DNA of 64,000 nucleotides from Methylorubrum aminovorans (GTDB taxonomy: Bacteria; Pseudomonadota; Alphaproteobacteria; Rhizobiales; Beijerinckiaceae). The DNA lies in contig NZ_BPRC01000004.1 in assembly GCF_022179725.1 (NCBI RefSeq), forward strand, positions 1-64,000, in the 5' to 3' direction. Below, piece after piece: positions 15,439 through 25,391 of this stretch. Position 1 is the stretch's first letter. Every line of letters starts with the position of its first letter. Below the pieces are notes generated by a model that was not told where the DNA came from, did not search any database, and worked only from the letters and a program-made list of their open reading frames with translations. The translations under genes and the position numbers were made by a program.

Positions 15439-16662
15439 TCACACGGCCGGCCCGCCGGCGGGTGGGAGCGGCGCGAGCCGCGTCAGGCGCAGCGCGATGA
15501 GGAGCGCAGCCACGTAGAGGCTGCCGAAGAACCCCGCAACGCCAGGCCAGCCGTAATGCTGGAAGAACCAGCCGCCCGCCGTGCCGAGTAGGGACGAGCC
15601 GAGATAGTACATGCAGAGATAGATCGCCGAGGCCTGCGCCCGGTCGCTGAAGGCCCGTCGCCCGACCCAGCTCGACGCCACCGAATGCGCGCCGAAGAAG
15701 CTGACCGTGACGACGACGATGCCAGAGATGATGAGGACGAGGTTGTCGGCGAGCGTGAGCGCAATGCCGCCAATGCCGAACAGAATCGCCAGCCACAGCA
15801 CCTTGCGCCGCCCCAGCACTCCGGCGACGTGGCCGGTGATGGCGGAACTCGCCGTGCCCGCGAGGTAGACCACGAAGATCAGGCCGATCACCGTCTGGCT
15901 CAGCGAGAAGGGCGGTTCGAGCAGGCGGAAGCCGATATAGTTGTAGACGCAGACGAAGCCGCCCATCAGCAGGAACGGCTCGACGAACAGCCAGGGCAGG
16001 CCGGCATCGCGGAAATGGTGGGTGAAGGTGCCGGGCACCTCGCGCCAGCGCATGCGGTGGGCAAGGAAGTGGCGGGAGGCCGGCAGGGCGAACTGGAAGG
16101 CGAGGGCTGCGAACAGCGCCAGCACGCCGATGATCCCGAGGCCCCAGCGCCAGGAGGCGTGGTCGGCGATCACGCCCGCGAGCAGCCGCCCGACCATCCC
16201 GCCGAGCGCGTTGCCGCCGATGAGGAGCCCCATCGACAGGCCGATGGCCCGCCCGTGCATCTCCTCGCTGAGATAGGCCATGGCCACGGCCGGCAGGCCG
16301 CTCGCGGCGATGCCGGTGAGCGCCCGCAGCACGAGGAAGCCGTGCCAGCTCGGCATCAGGACGGCGCCGATGGTGAGGAGCGCAGAGGCGAACAGCGAGG
16401 CCGCCATCACCCGCTTGCGTCCCCAGACCTCGGACAGCGGGCTGACGATCAGGAGCGAGACCGCGAGCGTGGCGCAGGGCAATGACAGCGCGAGGCTGCT
16501 CTCGGCCGGGGAGACATCGAACGTGTCGTGAAAGACCGGCAGCAAAGGCTGGACGCCGTAGAGCACCGCGAAGGTGGAGAAGCCCGCCGCGAACAGGGCG
16601 AGTGTCGCCCGGCGGAAGGTCGGCGTCCCGGCCTCGATGAACCGGTCGCTGTCGTCCGCCAT
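15439..16662 (-). CDS. MFS transporter
   Basis: A 407-residue protein with twelve predicted membrane helices in two halves. The family signature between helices 2 and 3 is PLSEVWGRKRVM, and helix 5 has the ALGGMVGRLLAG glycine pattern of antiporters. It resembles the YnfM/Bcr-type drug:H+ antiporter branch. ATG 16662 is the first start. The central loop (RHFLAHRMRWREVPG) is short. It follows the OmpA gene on the same strand, with a perfect hairpin between them, so it is probably transcribed separately. The substrate is unknown. Confidence 0.85.
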   Translation of the reverse strand: MADDSDRFIEAGTPTFRRATLALFAAGFSTFAVLYGVQPLLPVFHDTFDVSPAESSLALSLPCATLAVSLLIVSPLSEVWGRKRVMAASLFASALLTIGAVLMPSWHGFLVLRALTGIAASGLPAVAMAYLSEEMHGRAIGLSMGLLIGGNALGGMVGRLLAGVIADHASWRWGLGIIGVLALFAALAFQFALPASRHFLAHRMRWREVPGTFTHHFRDAGLPWLFVEPFLLMGGFVCVYNYIGFRLLEPPFSLSQTVIGLIFVVYLAGTASSAITGHVAGVLGRRKVLWLAILFGIGGIALTLADNLVLIISGIVVVTVSFFGAHSVASSWVGRRAFSDRAQASAIYLCMYYLGSSLLGTAGGWFFQHYGWPGVAGFFGSLYVAALLIALRLTRLAPLPPAGGPAV

Positions 16663-16696
16663 CGCCGTCCCGTGCTCTCAAGCCCACGCGTAACAT

Positions 16697-16721
16697 CCCC
16701 CACCTGCGCCGCAGGTGGGGG
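16697..16721. terminator. Perfect 11-bp hairpin after the OmpA gene
   Basis: CCCCCACCTGC (16697-16707) pairs perfectly with GCAGGTGGGGG (16711-16721) around a three-base loop. It lies 18 bases downstream of the minus-strand OmpA stop. There is no T-run, so it may stabilise the transcript end or act as a weak terminator. Confidence 0.55.
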
Positions 16722-16738
16722 AGGGTCAAGAGCGTCCG

Positions 16739-18826
16739 TTAACGCGGCGCCGCGGGCTGTTGCCCCTCCGCCTGCTGCTGCAGCAGCGGGGTGATGCGGC
16801 GGACGGTGACGCGGCGGTTCTCGCGGTTGGCCTCCTGCGTGTTCACCTTCAGATACTGCTCGCCGTAGCCCTGCGTGGTCAGGTTCTCCGGCGGCACCTG
16901 GAAGTTTTGCGTGAGAACCGCGGCCACCGACTGGGCCCGGCGATCGGACAGTGAGAGGTTGTCGATGTCTGAGCCGACCGCGTCGGTGTAGCCCTCGATC
17001 AGGAAGACCTCCTGCGGGTTGTCCTTGATCGTCCGGTTGATCGCCTCGGCGATGGTGGAGAGGCGCTTGGCCTGATCGGGCGTGACCGTGAACGAGCCGG
17101 TGTCGAAGGTGATGGTGTTGATGTCCACCGACGGCATCCGTGCCCGAAGCTGCGGGCTGTAGCGCACCTGATCCAGGGTGTAGCGCCGGTCGAGCTTCTG
17201 CACGGGCGGCGCGGATAAGGTCTCGTAGACGGTGCGCGCGTCGGCCCCATCGTAATCGACCACGTAACGGTCGCGCGGGATGCGGATGTCGGGCGGCGGC
17301 AGTTCCACCACGTCCTCGTAGATCGGACGGGGCGCGCCGCCATAGGCGTTGTTGATGAGGATCACCTCGCGCCCGTCGCGGGTGCGGCGGGACCGGCGCA
17401 GCAGCCGGCCGTCGTCGTCCACCACGGTTATGATCTGGCCGCCCGCCGGGCTGTCGACGTAGCTGTAGATCTCGCCGCCGCGGCGCTCGCTGCGGTAGCC
17501 GCGCTCACCGTAGATCGTGCGGAAGCGCTCGTTCTCATCGTGGCGGATGTAGGTCGTGTCGCGGTCGCGCACGATGATGCGGCCCGGCTCGCGGTAATAG
17601 GTGCGGCCACCGACGTCGTACTCGCGGCGATCGCGGCGGATCGTGTCGTAGTCGCGCACGCGATAATCGTCGTCACGGAAGCCGCCAGGCACGTAGGCGG
17701 GCGTGCCGGGAACGTTGAAGCGGTCGCGGCGATCGGTGCGGTCGCCGCGCCGGTCATCGTCCCTGCGGTCATCACGCCGATCATCGCGACGATCGTCGTC
17801 ACGGCGATCGAACCGGTCGCCACGCCGGTCGCCATCGCGCCGCTCACCGTCGCGGCGATCATCGAGGCCGCGCTGATCCGAGCCTCTGTCGAGCTGGGTC
17901 GGCGCCGTAGAATCGGTGGGCGTGCCGGGGGGCTGAACCGGACGACCGGGAACACCCGGCTGCTGGTTCGGCGCTGTGCGCCCACCGGGAGCCTCGCGGG
18001 CAGCATCGGGTTGGGCCGCCGTCGGCGGCGTTGGCTGATCCGGACGGGCGGGCTGCTGCGCGTTCGGCGCCACTGGGCGCCCGGGAACGCCGGGCCTCTG
18101 GTTCGGTGCCGTCTCGGGAGCGGATGGGTTCGGGACGGAAGGCGGCGTCGGACGGGTTGGGCGCTCCGACGAGGGTGGCGTCGGCGCCTCCGGGGCTCGG
18201 CGCTGGCTCGGCGCGGCGTCGGGGCGGTCGGTGTCGCGATCGCGGCCGGCGGGCCGGGCCGGACGGTCGGCGCCATCACGGTCCGGCCGATCCGGCGCAT
18301 CGCGTCGGGCCGGTGCCTCGCGCTCGGGCGCTTCGCGGCGGGCGGGCGCCTCGCGATCGGGAGTCCGCTCGCGGGCAGCGGGCGGGGTTGGGCGCTCGTC
18401 GGATCGATCCGGCCTCTGAGCGGGCGCCGGCGGGCGCTCGGGGCGCTCCTGACGCTCGGGACGCTCCTGTCGTTCCTGAGGCGCCGGCCGCTCGGGACGG
18501 GCCGGACGTTCAGCGGGCTCCGGTCGCTCACGGCCGGCGGGCGCCTGACGCGGCTCCGGCCTCTCCGGCCGCTCGGGTCGATCCGGCCGCTCCCGTGCCG
18601 GCGGTCCGCCGCGCTCCACGCCACCCCGCTCGGCCGGACCAGCGCCGCCCGGCGCACCCGGACCGCCGGGTCCGCGGCCGCCACCGCGTGGTCCCTCACC
18701 GTCGTTCTCGCGCTGTGCAAGCTCGATCCGCCCACCGTCGCCGAGCGACCGCGCCAGAGACAGGTCGGACAGGACGAGCGCCGGCAGCATCGTGCCGGCC
18801 AGGAGCAGTGAGCGGGTCATCCGCAT
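16739..18826 (-). CDS. OmpA-family protein with long Pro/Arg-rich region
   Basis: A 695-residue protein. Residues 1-26 look like a signal peptide (SLLLAGTMLPALVL, Ala-Arg cleavage). Residues ~40-340 are low-complexity: blocks of ERPERP and PDRPDR type repeats, then several Pro-Gly segments with APNQRPGVPGRPV. A run of Asp/Arg repeats (RRDDRRDD) follows at ~350-385. Residues ~400-550 form a Tyr/Arg-rich domain. The last ~120 residues are an OmpA-like peptidoglycan-binding domain (ITFDTGS, IEGYTDAVG, NLSLSDRRAQSVA, GYGEQYL, NRRVTVRR). It is most likely an outer-membrane or periplasmic anchor. The repeats would make it disordered. Confidence 0.8.
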   Translation of the reverse strand: MRMTRSLLLAGTMLPALVLSDLSLARSLGDGGRIELAQRENDGEGPRGGGRGPGGPGAPGGAGPAERGGVERGGPPARERPDRPERPERPEPRQAPAGRERPEPAERPARPERPAPQERQERPERQERPERPPAPAQRPDRSDERPTPPAARERTPDREAPARREAPEREAPARRDAPDRPDRDGADRPARPAGRDRDTDRPDAAPSQRRAPEAPTPPSSERPTRPTPPSVPNPSAPETAPNQRPGVPGRPVAPNAQQPARPDQPTPPTAAQPDAAREAPGGRTAPNQQPGVPGRPVQPPGTPTDSTAPTQLDRGSDQRGLDDRRDGERRDGDRRGDRFDRRDDDRRDDRRDDRRDDDRRGDRTDRRDRFNVPGTPAYVPGGFRDDDYRVRDYDTIRRDRREYDVGGRTYYREPGRIIVRDRDTTYIRHDENERFRTIYGERGYRSERRGGEIYSYVDSPAGGQIITVVDDDGRLLRRSRRTRDGREVILINNAYGGAPRPIYEDVVELPPPDIRIPRDRYVVDYDGADARTVYETLSAPPVQKLDRRYTLDQVRYSPQLRARMPSVDINTITFDTGSFTVTPDQAKRLSTIAEAINRTIKDNPQEVFLIEGYTDAVGSDIDNLSLSDRRAQSVAAVLTQNFQVPPENLTTQGYGEQYLKVNTQEANRENRRVTVRRITPLLQQQAEGQQPAAPR

Positions 18827-18986
18827 GAAGTCAGCCTCGTGAAACGCAATCGGCGGTTCCGAACACGGTTGGACCGGATTGGTTCCCTTTCCATTCCCGT
18901 CGAAGAGCGACGGAGACTGGTCGAGACAGAGGGATTTTCTATGCTCTTTCCCGGCCGATAAGCCTGCCCAACCGCCGCGGCGTCGC

Positions 18987-19979
18987 CTACGGGACGGGTG
19001 TCAGCGGCGGAGGCGGGAGGAGGCTCGGGACGATGACGCGGATGCCGCTGCGCGTCTCGCTGGCCGAGCCGGTCTGCTCATCAGACTCCTTCGAAAGCTG
19101 CACCGCGCTTTCACGGTTGGCCGCGTCGGCCGCGAGGCTCGCCGCCGTCCGGTCGGCCCGCCCGACGAGGGTGAGGCGCACCTTTGGCGCCCGCGAGAGC
19201 CTCTCGGCCGTCATCGGTGTGACGAAGATGTCGCCCTTGTGCCGCACCAGCATGCTCTCGGCCTTGGCGAGCGATTGCGCCCAGCTCTGGCCCTCCCGCT
19301 TGCAGGAGCAGTCCGCCGTGAAGCTCTTGCGGAACTTGAAGGCGGCCGGCAACGCCGTGTAGGCGCGGTTGCCCTTGATCGTGGCGGCGTACTTCAGCGC
19401 CTCGTCGCCGTGCGGCATCGAGTAGGCCACCGCCTCGGTGCCGGGGCAGAGCGCCTGGCACATCTCGTCGGCCCCCCCGCGCCCGTCGGGCAGGTTCGCC
19501 ATCGGGAAGTAGGATCCGTCGCAGGTCTTCACGCAGATCACCTGCGCGCCGCCGCGGGCGGTCTGGTTGCCGGCGACCTGTCCCTCCTGGCCCTCGCCGG
19601 GGATCAGGCCGGTGCAGGCGCTCGACACCGCTGCAATGAGCTGCCTCCGGCGGGCGGCCACCACCTCGCCGTCGCCCCCGCCATAGGTGGCGTTGAGCGA
19701 GCGGATCCGCGCTTCGACGGCCCCGCATTGCGGGGGGCGCGTATCGAAGAACAGGAACTTGCCGCCCTCGCAATTGAGGCTGCGATAGTAGGTCTGCAGC
19801 CGCGCGACCTCGCTCTGCAGCGCGGAGGCGGTCGAGGCGCTCGCGTTGAGGTTGGCGAGCTCCGTGCGATAGCGCTGGCAGGCCCACACATCGGGCGCGG
19901 CCGCGGCCGGCGACGCCGTAGCCAGAATGAGCGCGGCGAGCGCGAGCACGCGGCGAAACTGCGTTCCGATCATCGGCAT
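18987..19979 (-). CDS. DUF2865 secreted protein
   Basis: The open frame runs further upstream, but ATG 19979 (MPMIGTQFRRVLALAALILATASPAAA) gives a good signal peptide and 330 residues. A coiled stretch follows (LANLNASASTASALQSEVARL). Then comes the region with Cys pairs typical of DUF2865: VICVKTCDGSYFPM, MCQALCPGTEAVAYSMP and a C-S-C pair before REGQSWAQSL. The C-terminus ends in a Pro-rich tail. These periplasmic proteins are widespread in Hyphomicrobiales and have no known function. It is divergent from creA. Confidence 0.8.
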   Translation of the reverse strand: MPMIGTQFRRVLALAALILATASPAAAAPDVWACQRYRTELANLNASASTASALQSEVARLQTYYRSLNCEGGKFLFFDTRPPQCGAVEARIRSLNATYGGGDGEVVAARRRQLIAAVSSACTGLIPGEGQEGQVAGNQTARGGAQVICVKTCDGSYFPMANLPDGRGGADEMCQALCPGTEAVAYSMPHGDEALKYAATIKGNRAYTALPAAFKFRKSFTADCSCKREGQSWAQSLAKAESMLVRHKGDIFVTPMTAERLSRAPKVRLTLVGRADRTAASLAADAANRESAVQLSKESDEQTGSASETRSGIRVIVPSLLPPPPLTPVP

Positions 19980-20108
19980 GGTGCGGATGCTGGGGATTTC
20001 GGGCAGGAGGTCGCGGGGGAGGACGGAGAGGATGCCGGGCCGCACGTTGCGGCACAAGCGATCGTCGACATGTGTTAAAGCCCCTCGCCCTTTCGGGACA
20101 GAGACACC

Positions 20109-20690
20109 ATGTCTCTGCGGCCAAGCTTTGAGGGGATTGCGTCGATGATGTGGCTCACGGGCACCAATGGGGATCGCGGTCGGAAGGCGGCGGCCGGATT
20201 GGCGGCAGGCATCATCCTCTGCCTCGGCTCGGCCGCGCCGGCCCTGGCGCAGGAGCCCGACCGGATCTTCGACAAGTCCACGGTGTGGCGGCCGCTGACC
20301 CCCAACGACAAGCTCGTGGTCTACGGCATCGACGACCCGGCGGTGGCCGGAATCGCCTGCTGGTACACACAGCCCGAGAAGGGCGGCATCAAGGGCACGC
20401 TCGGGATGGCGGAAGATGTCTCGGACATCTCGCTCGCCTGCCGGCAGGTCGGCCCGGTCCAGTTCAAGGACAAGTTCAAGCAGGGCGAGGTTGTGTTCAG
20501 CGAGCGCCGCTCGCTGATCTTCAAGTCGATGCAGATCGTGCGCGGCTGCGACGTCAAGCGCAACACCCTGATCTACATGGTCTATTCGGACAAGGTGATC
20601 CAGGGCTCGCCCAAGAACTCCACCTCCGCCGTCCCGCTCGCCCCGTGGGGGACCGAGCCGCCGGCGAAATGCGCGGATTTCGTGAAGTAG
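20109..20690 (+). CDS. creA: CreA-family periplasmic protein
   Basis: A 193-residue protein. The signal peptide is unusually placed: a hydrophobic segment at ~29-46 (GLAAGIILCLGSAAPALA) follows ~28 N-terminal residues, so the true start may be later (ATG 20145, MMWLTG). The mature part matches CreA: STVWRPLTPNDK, GGIKGTLGMAEDVSD, ACRQVGPV, and ending with the block around IYMVYSDKVIQGSPKNS. CreA is a conserved exported protein of unknown function. The gene is divergent from the DUF2865 gene. Confidence 0.88.
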   Translation: MSLRPSFEGIASMMWLTGTNGDRGRKAAAGLAAGIILCLGSAAPALAQEPDRIFDKSTVWRPLTPNDKLVVYGIDDPAVAGIACWYTQPEKGGIKGTLGMAEDVSDISLACRQVGPVQFKDKFKQGEVVFSERRSLIFKSMQIVRGCDVKRNTLIYMVYSDKVIQGSPKNSTSAVPLAPWGTEPPAKCADFVK

Positions 20691-20719
20691 AGCGACCGCG
20701 GTTCGGCCCCCGACCGGCG

Positions 20720-21046
20720 TCAGTCCTGGCAGGTGATGCGCAGCGGGCGCGGCGCGCTCTTCACCGGGGCGGCGTCGCCGATGGCACCGGTATACTCGTC
20801 CTGTGCGGCGACGCCGTAATTGGCGGCGCTGGCGAAGCCCTGCGATTCGCACCACGCGTTGGCGACGACCTGTCCGCACTCGCTCGGACCGCCGCTCAGG
20901 CACTCACCAACTCCGTAGCCGTCCTCGGCCGGGATCAGGAACGTCTTCTCGACGGATTTGCGCGTGGCCGCTTCGGTGCCGGCGCGCGCGGGCAGGGCAG
21001 CGGTGGCGACAACGAGGGCGAGAAGGACGGCGACCGGTCGGCGCAT
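20720..21046 (-). CDS. Small secreted Cys-containing protein
   Basis: ATG 21046 gives 108 residues starting MRRPVAVLLALVVATAALPARAG, a clear signal peptide with cleavage at ~22. The mature ~85 residues have four cysteines (GECLSG, SECGQ, WCESQGF and a C-terminal ITCQD) that could form two disulfides. No family is recognised. It is convergent with creA and divergent from cysS. Confidence 0.7.
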   Translation of the reverse strand: MRRPVAVLLALVVATAALPARAGTEAATRKSVEKTFLIPAEDGYGVGECLSGGPSECGQVVANAWCESQGFASAANYGVAAQDEYTGAIGDAAPVKSAPRPLRITCQD

Positions 21047-21373
21047 GGTGAAGACCTTGTGAACGGGTTCGTTCGAGTGCGGAGTGTTCGGACGGCGCGG
21101 TAAACAAACCCTTGCCGGTCCGCCCACGGTCGATTGAGAGGCGGCAGGTTCTCCGCCCTTCTCGAATTCATCACCGTTTTGGGGTAGCCCAACCTCGTGG
21201 CGGCGACCGTCGCGGCGGCGCAACAGCGGCGGCCGGCGGCTTGGACGAGACTGTGGCAGCGCCACTGTTCGCGGCCACAAGCCGGCCGGCGGAAAGCGCT
21301 GCGCCGCAACGACAAACGACGAGGGCGGCGTGCGCCGCAGGGGAGGCCGGGCGATCCCGGCAGAACGCAGTCG
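21047..21373. other. Intergenic stretch between divergent genes
   Basis: Contains no supported gene. The frame of cysS is open back to 21197, but its content before 21374 does not resemble cysteinyl-tRNA synthetases. It presumably carries the promoters of cysS and the divergent small secreted protein. Confidence 0.4.
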
Positions 21374-22762
21374 ATGACGCCGATGTTGCGCCTCTACAAC
21401 ACGCTGACCCGCGAGAAGACGGCCTTCGCGCCGATCGATCCGGCGAAGGTGCGGATGTATGCCTGCGGGCCCACCGTCTACGACGCGGCGCATATCGGCA
21501 ACGCGCGGCCGATCATCGTCTTCGACCTGCTGTTCCGGCTGCTGCGCCATCTCTACGGCGAGGCGCACGTCACCTACGCCCGCAACGTCACGGACGTGGA
21601 CGACAAGATCAACGCTCGCGCGCTGGAGCGCGGAATCTCCATCCGCGAGCTTACCGACGGCACGCTGGCGCAGTTCCACCGGGATATCCGCGACCTCGGC
21701 GTGCTGATGGCCGAGGACGTGAACCGGGCGGGCGCCCCGGCACGCTTCATCGAGCCGCGGGCGACCGACCACATCGCCGAGATGCACCGGCTGATCGAGG
21801 GTCTGGTCGCGGCCGGCCACGCCTATGTGGCGGAAGGGCATGTCCTCTTCGACGTGCCGTCCATGCCCGATTACGGCGCGCTCTCGAAGCGTCCGCTCGA
21901 CGAGATGGAGGCGGGAGCGCGCGTCGAGGTTGCGCCCTACAAGCGCTCGCCGCTAGATTTCGTGCTGTGGAAGCCCTCGAAGGCGGGCGAACCCTCCTGG
22001 CCTTCCCCTTGCGGGATCGATGTACCCGGCCGGCCCGGCTGGCACATCGAGTGCTCGGCCATGTCGTGGAAGCACCTCGGGAAAACCTTCGACATCCATG
22101 CCGGTGGCATCGACCTGATCTTCCCCCACCACGAGAACGAGGTGGCGCAGTCCCGCTGCTGCTTCGGCACCGACGTGATGGCCAATGTCTGGCTCCACAA
22201 CGGCTTCCTGCAGGTGGAGGGAGAGAAGATGTCGAAGTCGCTCGGCAACTTCATCACCATCCGCCAGGTGCTCGACGACTGGCCGGGCGAGGTCGTGCGC
22301 CTCAACATGCTCAAGACCCACTATCGGCAGCCGATCGACTGGACCCTGCGGGGGCTTGAGGAATCGAACCGGATGCTCGACCGCTGGTACGAGGCGGCGG
22401 GCGAGGCGGCGCCCGACGCGCAGGCCCCCGGCGGCGTGGTCGAGGCGCTCGGCGACGACCTGAACACGCCGGCCGCCATCGGCGAGTTGCACCGGTTGGC
22501 CGGCACGGACGCGGGTGCGCTCAAGGCCGGCGCGGGACTGATGGGCTTTCTTCCGGCAACGAAGGCGCAACGCGAAGCGGAGCGGGTCGGCGCGGCCGGC
22601 ATCGACGTGGCGCGGGTCGAGGCGCTGATCGCCGAGCGCAAGGCGGCCCGAGCCGCCAAGGACTGGGCGGCCTCCGACCGGGTGCGCGACGCGCTCACCG
22701 CGATGGGCGTGAGCGTGAAGGACAACAAGGACGGCAGCACCACTTGGACGGTGGCGGGCTAG
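21374..22762 (+). CDS. cysS: Cysteine--tRNA ligase
   Basis: The open frame begins at 21197, but ATG 21374 ([15 protein letters not shown]) is where homology to CysRS starts, giving 462 residues, the normal length. The zinc-binding Cys31 sits in YACGPTVYD, the HIGN motif is at 40-43, the second zinc site in WHIECSAMS and HHENE, and KMSKS at 285-289. The enzyme charges tRNA(Cys) and is essential. It is not in an operon with recognisable partners. A hairpin follows the stop. Confidence 0.97.
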   Translation: MTPMLRLYNTLTREKTAFAPIDPAKVRMYACGPTVYDAAHIGNARPIIVFDLLFRLLRHLYGEAHVTYARNVTDVDDKINARALERGISIRELTDGTLAQFHRDIRDLGVLMAEDVNRAGAPARFIEPRATDHIAEMHRLIEGLVAAGHAYVAEGHVLFDVPSMPDYGALSKRPLDEMEAGARVEVAPYKRSPLDFVLWKPSKAGEPSWPSPCGIDVPGRPGWHIECSAMSWKHLGKTFDIHAGGIDLIFPHHENEVAQSRCCFGTDVMANVWLHNGFLQVEGEKMSKSLGNFITIRQVLDDWPGEVVRLNMLKTHYRQPIDWTLRGLEESNRMLDRWYEAAGEAAPDAQAPGGVVEALGDDLNTPAAIGELHRLAGTDAGALKAGAGLMGFLPATKAQREAERVGAAGIDVARVEALIAERKAARAAKDWAASDRVRDALTAMGVSVKDNKDGSTTWTVAG

Positions 22763-23165
22763 AGCCTTGCCCGACCTGATTGATCAGGCCGGGCACGTCT
22801 CGACGGACCCCACCCCGTTGTCTCGACCATCTGGAACTCGGCTGAGGGTCGGCGACGGAACTTCGGTGCTCATCCTACAAACGTAAGTTTGGTCTTCGAC
22901 CCACCATAGGCCCTCGCACGGTCGCCGTCTTCGCCGATGCCGGGAAGTCTCTTTCGAAAAGCCGTAGGCTTGAGTCAGTCGATGGCGTGCCGCACATCGC
23001 GCGAACGGCACTCCGGATACCGTATGCTTGTCCAAAAACGACCTTTTATGTCTGAAAAGCAACCATCGGCACGACTTAATATTCGTCCGTCCCAATTCAT
23101 TTTTTACACAAACTTAATTTAGATCACCAAATGTCAGATGCGGATTTGGCTCCTGGGCAAATTTG
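22763..23165. other. Intergenic stretch with hairpin
   Basis: Just after cysS, TGCCCG-A-CCTGAT (22768-22780) pairs with ATCAGG-C-CGGGCA (22783-22795) with one mismatch. This is a strong hairpin without T-run, probably the cysS transcript end. The rest is gene-free and becomes AT-rich near 23030-23160, consistent with a promoter and leader for the chemoreceptor gene. The first ATG of that gene is 23166. Confidence 0.5.
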
Positions 23166-25220
23166 ATGATCCCGAATATTATAACTCGCCGCCTGTCCAA
23201 CAAACTTATGGCGATCGCAGGATCTGCCGTCAGCCTGACGCTTATCGGCTTTACAGGCTTTGCCGGATGGAAAGCTGCTGAACGCACGAACACGGAAATT
23301 CTGACGCTCGCGAGCGAGAAGGCCGCGAGCACAGCCGGGCAGGTTTCGGTCCACCTTACCGAGGCGATGTCGGCCGGCAGATCGCTGGCAGCCACGCTCG
23401 CGGGTTATGCAGAAGGCGGCAACGCCAAAAGATCCGATGTCATCGTGGCGACCAGGGCGCTCCTCGCTGACTATCCCAATTTGTTCGGAGCCTGGATCTC
23501 CGACACCGTCGATGGTCGCGCCGGAAAGCGGTTTGCCGGAACGGACAGCACCAACGACAAAGGTCTCTTCGCCCCGTACTGGACCCGAGCGGACTCGGGA
23601 AACCTGGAGCTGTCGACATTCACCGTCGACCCCGCCAAGCAATGGTACGCCGCGTCGATTACATCCGGCATGAGTGTGCTCATCGAACCCTATACGACCG
23701 GTATGGGCGATGTCGTGACCTCGATCACCGTGCCTCTCAGGATCAAGGGTACGACCGTCGGTGCCGCAGGTGTCGATATCAGCCTGCAAAAGATGGCCGA
23801 CATGGTCGCGGCGATGCGCCCGTTCGAAGGCGGGCGGGTGATGCTCCTCTCGAACGCGGGCCGATGGATCGTCCCTCCCCAAGCCGATCTGCGGATGAAG
23901 ACCTATGCCGGCGTCGGCGAGCAGGAGATCCAGGCGGCCATCGGCGACGGCCGGATGCAGGTGCTAACCGACGGCTCGGACGGCGCGGTCCGGTTGGTGT
24001 ATCCCTTTGCCGCGCCCGGCATGAACACGACCTGGGCCCTTCTGCTCGACGTGCCGGCCAAGGCGTTCTCTCAGCCGATCTTTACCCGTGTTCTGGAAAC
24101 AGCCCTCGGCGGCGTCGTCATTCTCATTGTGGTTCTGGGCGTGATCTTCGCATCGGCCAAGGTTCTCCTCACGCGCCCGCTCGGACGTCTGGTCGGCGCA
24201 CTCGAGACGATGGCCAAGGGCGAGACCGATGCGGACATCAAGGAAGCGTCCCGCGGCGACGAGATCGGCGCGGTCGGAAAGGCGGTCGAGGGCATCAAGG
24301 CCATGGTGGCGCGGAAGGCCGCCGAGGAAGCCGAGGTCAAGCAGATCGCCGAAGCCGCCGCCGCGCAGGAGCGCAAGCGCACGATGATCGAGCTCGCCGA
24401 CGGCTTCGAGCGGGCGGTCGGCGGGATCGTCGGGATGGTCTCGTCCTCCGCCACTGAGTTGCAGGCCACCGCCCAGCAGATGACAGCCACGGCCACCGAG
24501 ACCGCCTCGCAATCCAACACCGTGGCCGCCGCCGCCGAGGAGGCCGCCGCCAACGTGCAGACCGTCGCGGCCGCGGCCGAGGAGCTGGGTTCGTCCGTCG
24601 AAGAGATCGGGCGACAGGTCTCCGGCTCGGCCCAACTCGCCCAATCGGCGGTCGGCGAGGCCGGCGAGACCGCCACCTTGGTTCGGGCGCTGAGTCAGAA
24701 CGCGTCGCGCATCGGCGACATGGTCGGGATGATCTCCTCCATCGCCAGCCAAACCAACCTGCTGGCGCTCAACGCGACGATCGAGGCGGCGCGCGCCGGC
24801 AGCGCCGGTCGCGGCTTTGCCGTGGTGGCATCGGAAGTGAAAGCCTTGGCCGAGCAGACCGCCAAGGCCACCGAGGAAATCGCCCGTCAGATCGGCGAGG
24901 TGCAGGGTGTAACCGGGCAGGCCGTGACGGCGATCGGCGGCATCACCACCCGGATCCGCGAGATCGACAACGTAGCGACCTCGATCGCCGCGGCGGTGGA
25001 GCAACAGGGCGCGGCGACTCAGGAGATCGTCCGCAATGTGAGCCAAGCCTCGACGGGCACGAATGCGGTGACCAGCAGCATCACCAGCGTCGCGCAGGCC
25101 TCCGAGGAGACGGGAGCGGCGGCGAGCCAAGTCCTGTCGGCAGCGTCCGAACTGTCACGGCAGTCCGAACATCTCGGCGTGGAGGTCGCCCGCTTCCTCG
25201 CCACCGTCCGCGCCGCCTGA
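23166..25220 (+). CDS. Methyl-accepting chemotaxis protein with dCache sensor
   Basis: ATG 23166 gives 684 residues (a TTG one codon earlier is less likely). An N-terminal membrane helix (~14-32) and a second one at ~303-328 ([18 protein letters not shown]) enclose a ~270-residue periplasmic sensor. It looks like a dCache_1 domain ([45 protein letters not shown]). A HAMP segment follows ([19 protein letters not shown]), then the signalling domain with the hairpin tip [20 protein letters not shown]. It signals to CheA/CheW. No other chemotaxis genes are nearby, so it is an orphan receptor. The ligand is unknown. Confidence 0.93.
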   Translation: MIPNIITRRLSNKLMAIAGSAVSLTLIGFTGFAGWKAAERTNTEILTLASEKAASTAGQVSVHLTEAMSAGRSLAATLAGYAEGGNAKRSDVIVATRALLADYPNLFGAWISDTVDGRAGKRFAGTDSTNDKGLFAPYWTRADSGNLELSTFTVDPAKQWYAASITSGMSVLIEPYTTGMGDVVTSITVPLRIKGTTVGAAGVDISLQKMADMVAAMRPFEGGRVMLLSNAGRWIVPPQADLRMKTYAGVGEQEIQAAIGDGRMQVLTDGSDGAVRLVYPFAAPGMNTTWALLLDVPAKAFSQPIFTRVLETALGGVVILIVVLGVIFASAKVLLTRPLGRLVGALETMAKGETDADIKEASRGDEIGAVGKAVEGIKAMVARKAAEEAEVKQIAEAAAAQERKRTMIELADGFERAVGGIVGMVSSSATELQATAQQMTATATETASQSNTVAAAAEEAAANVQTVAAAAEELGSSVEEIGRQVSGSAQLAQSAVGEAGETATLVRALSQNASRIGDMVGMISSIASQTNLLALNATIEAARAGSAGRGFAVVASEVKALAEQTAKATEEIARQIGEVQGVTGQAVTAIGGITTRIREIDNVATSIAAAVEQQGAATQEIVRNVSQASTGTNAVTSSITSVAQASEETGAAASQVLSAASELSRQSEHLGVEVARFLATVRAA

Positions 25221-25391
25221 CCTGCGCTCCTCGGAGTTATCGCTCGCGATACGAATCGACCACCACCCACAGGTCCGCTTCTTGCTCGATCTCGAGCAGA
25301 TGCGGACCGTCCCGAGGGCCGCGTCAGGTGGCACACGGCCCTTTCACAGAGCCAAGATGAGTGGGCTGGTCCTGGGGCCTCAACCTGGGCC

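Noticed and set aside
17428..18735. Long frames in other phases over the OmpA gene
   Set aside because: Produced by the repetitive Pro/Arg codons; no start signals or domains.
18987..20903. 638-codon frame covering the DUF2865 gene
   Set aside because: The part before 19979 overlaps creA and is not a recognisable domain; the signal peptide begins at 19979.
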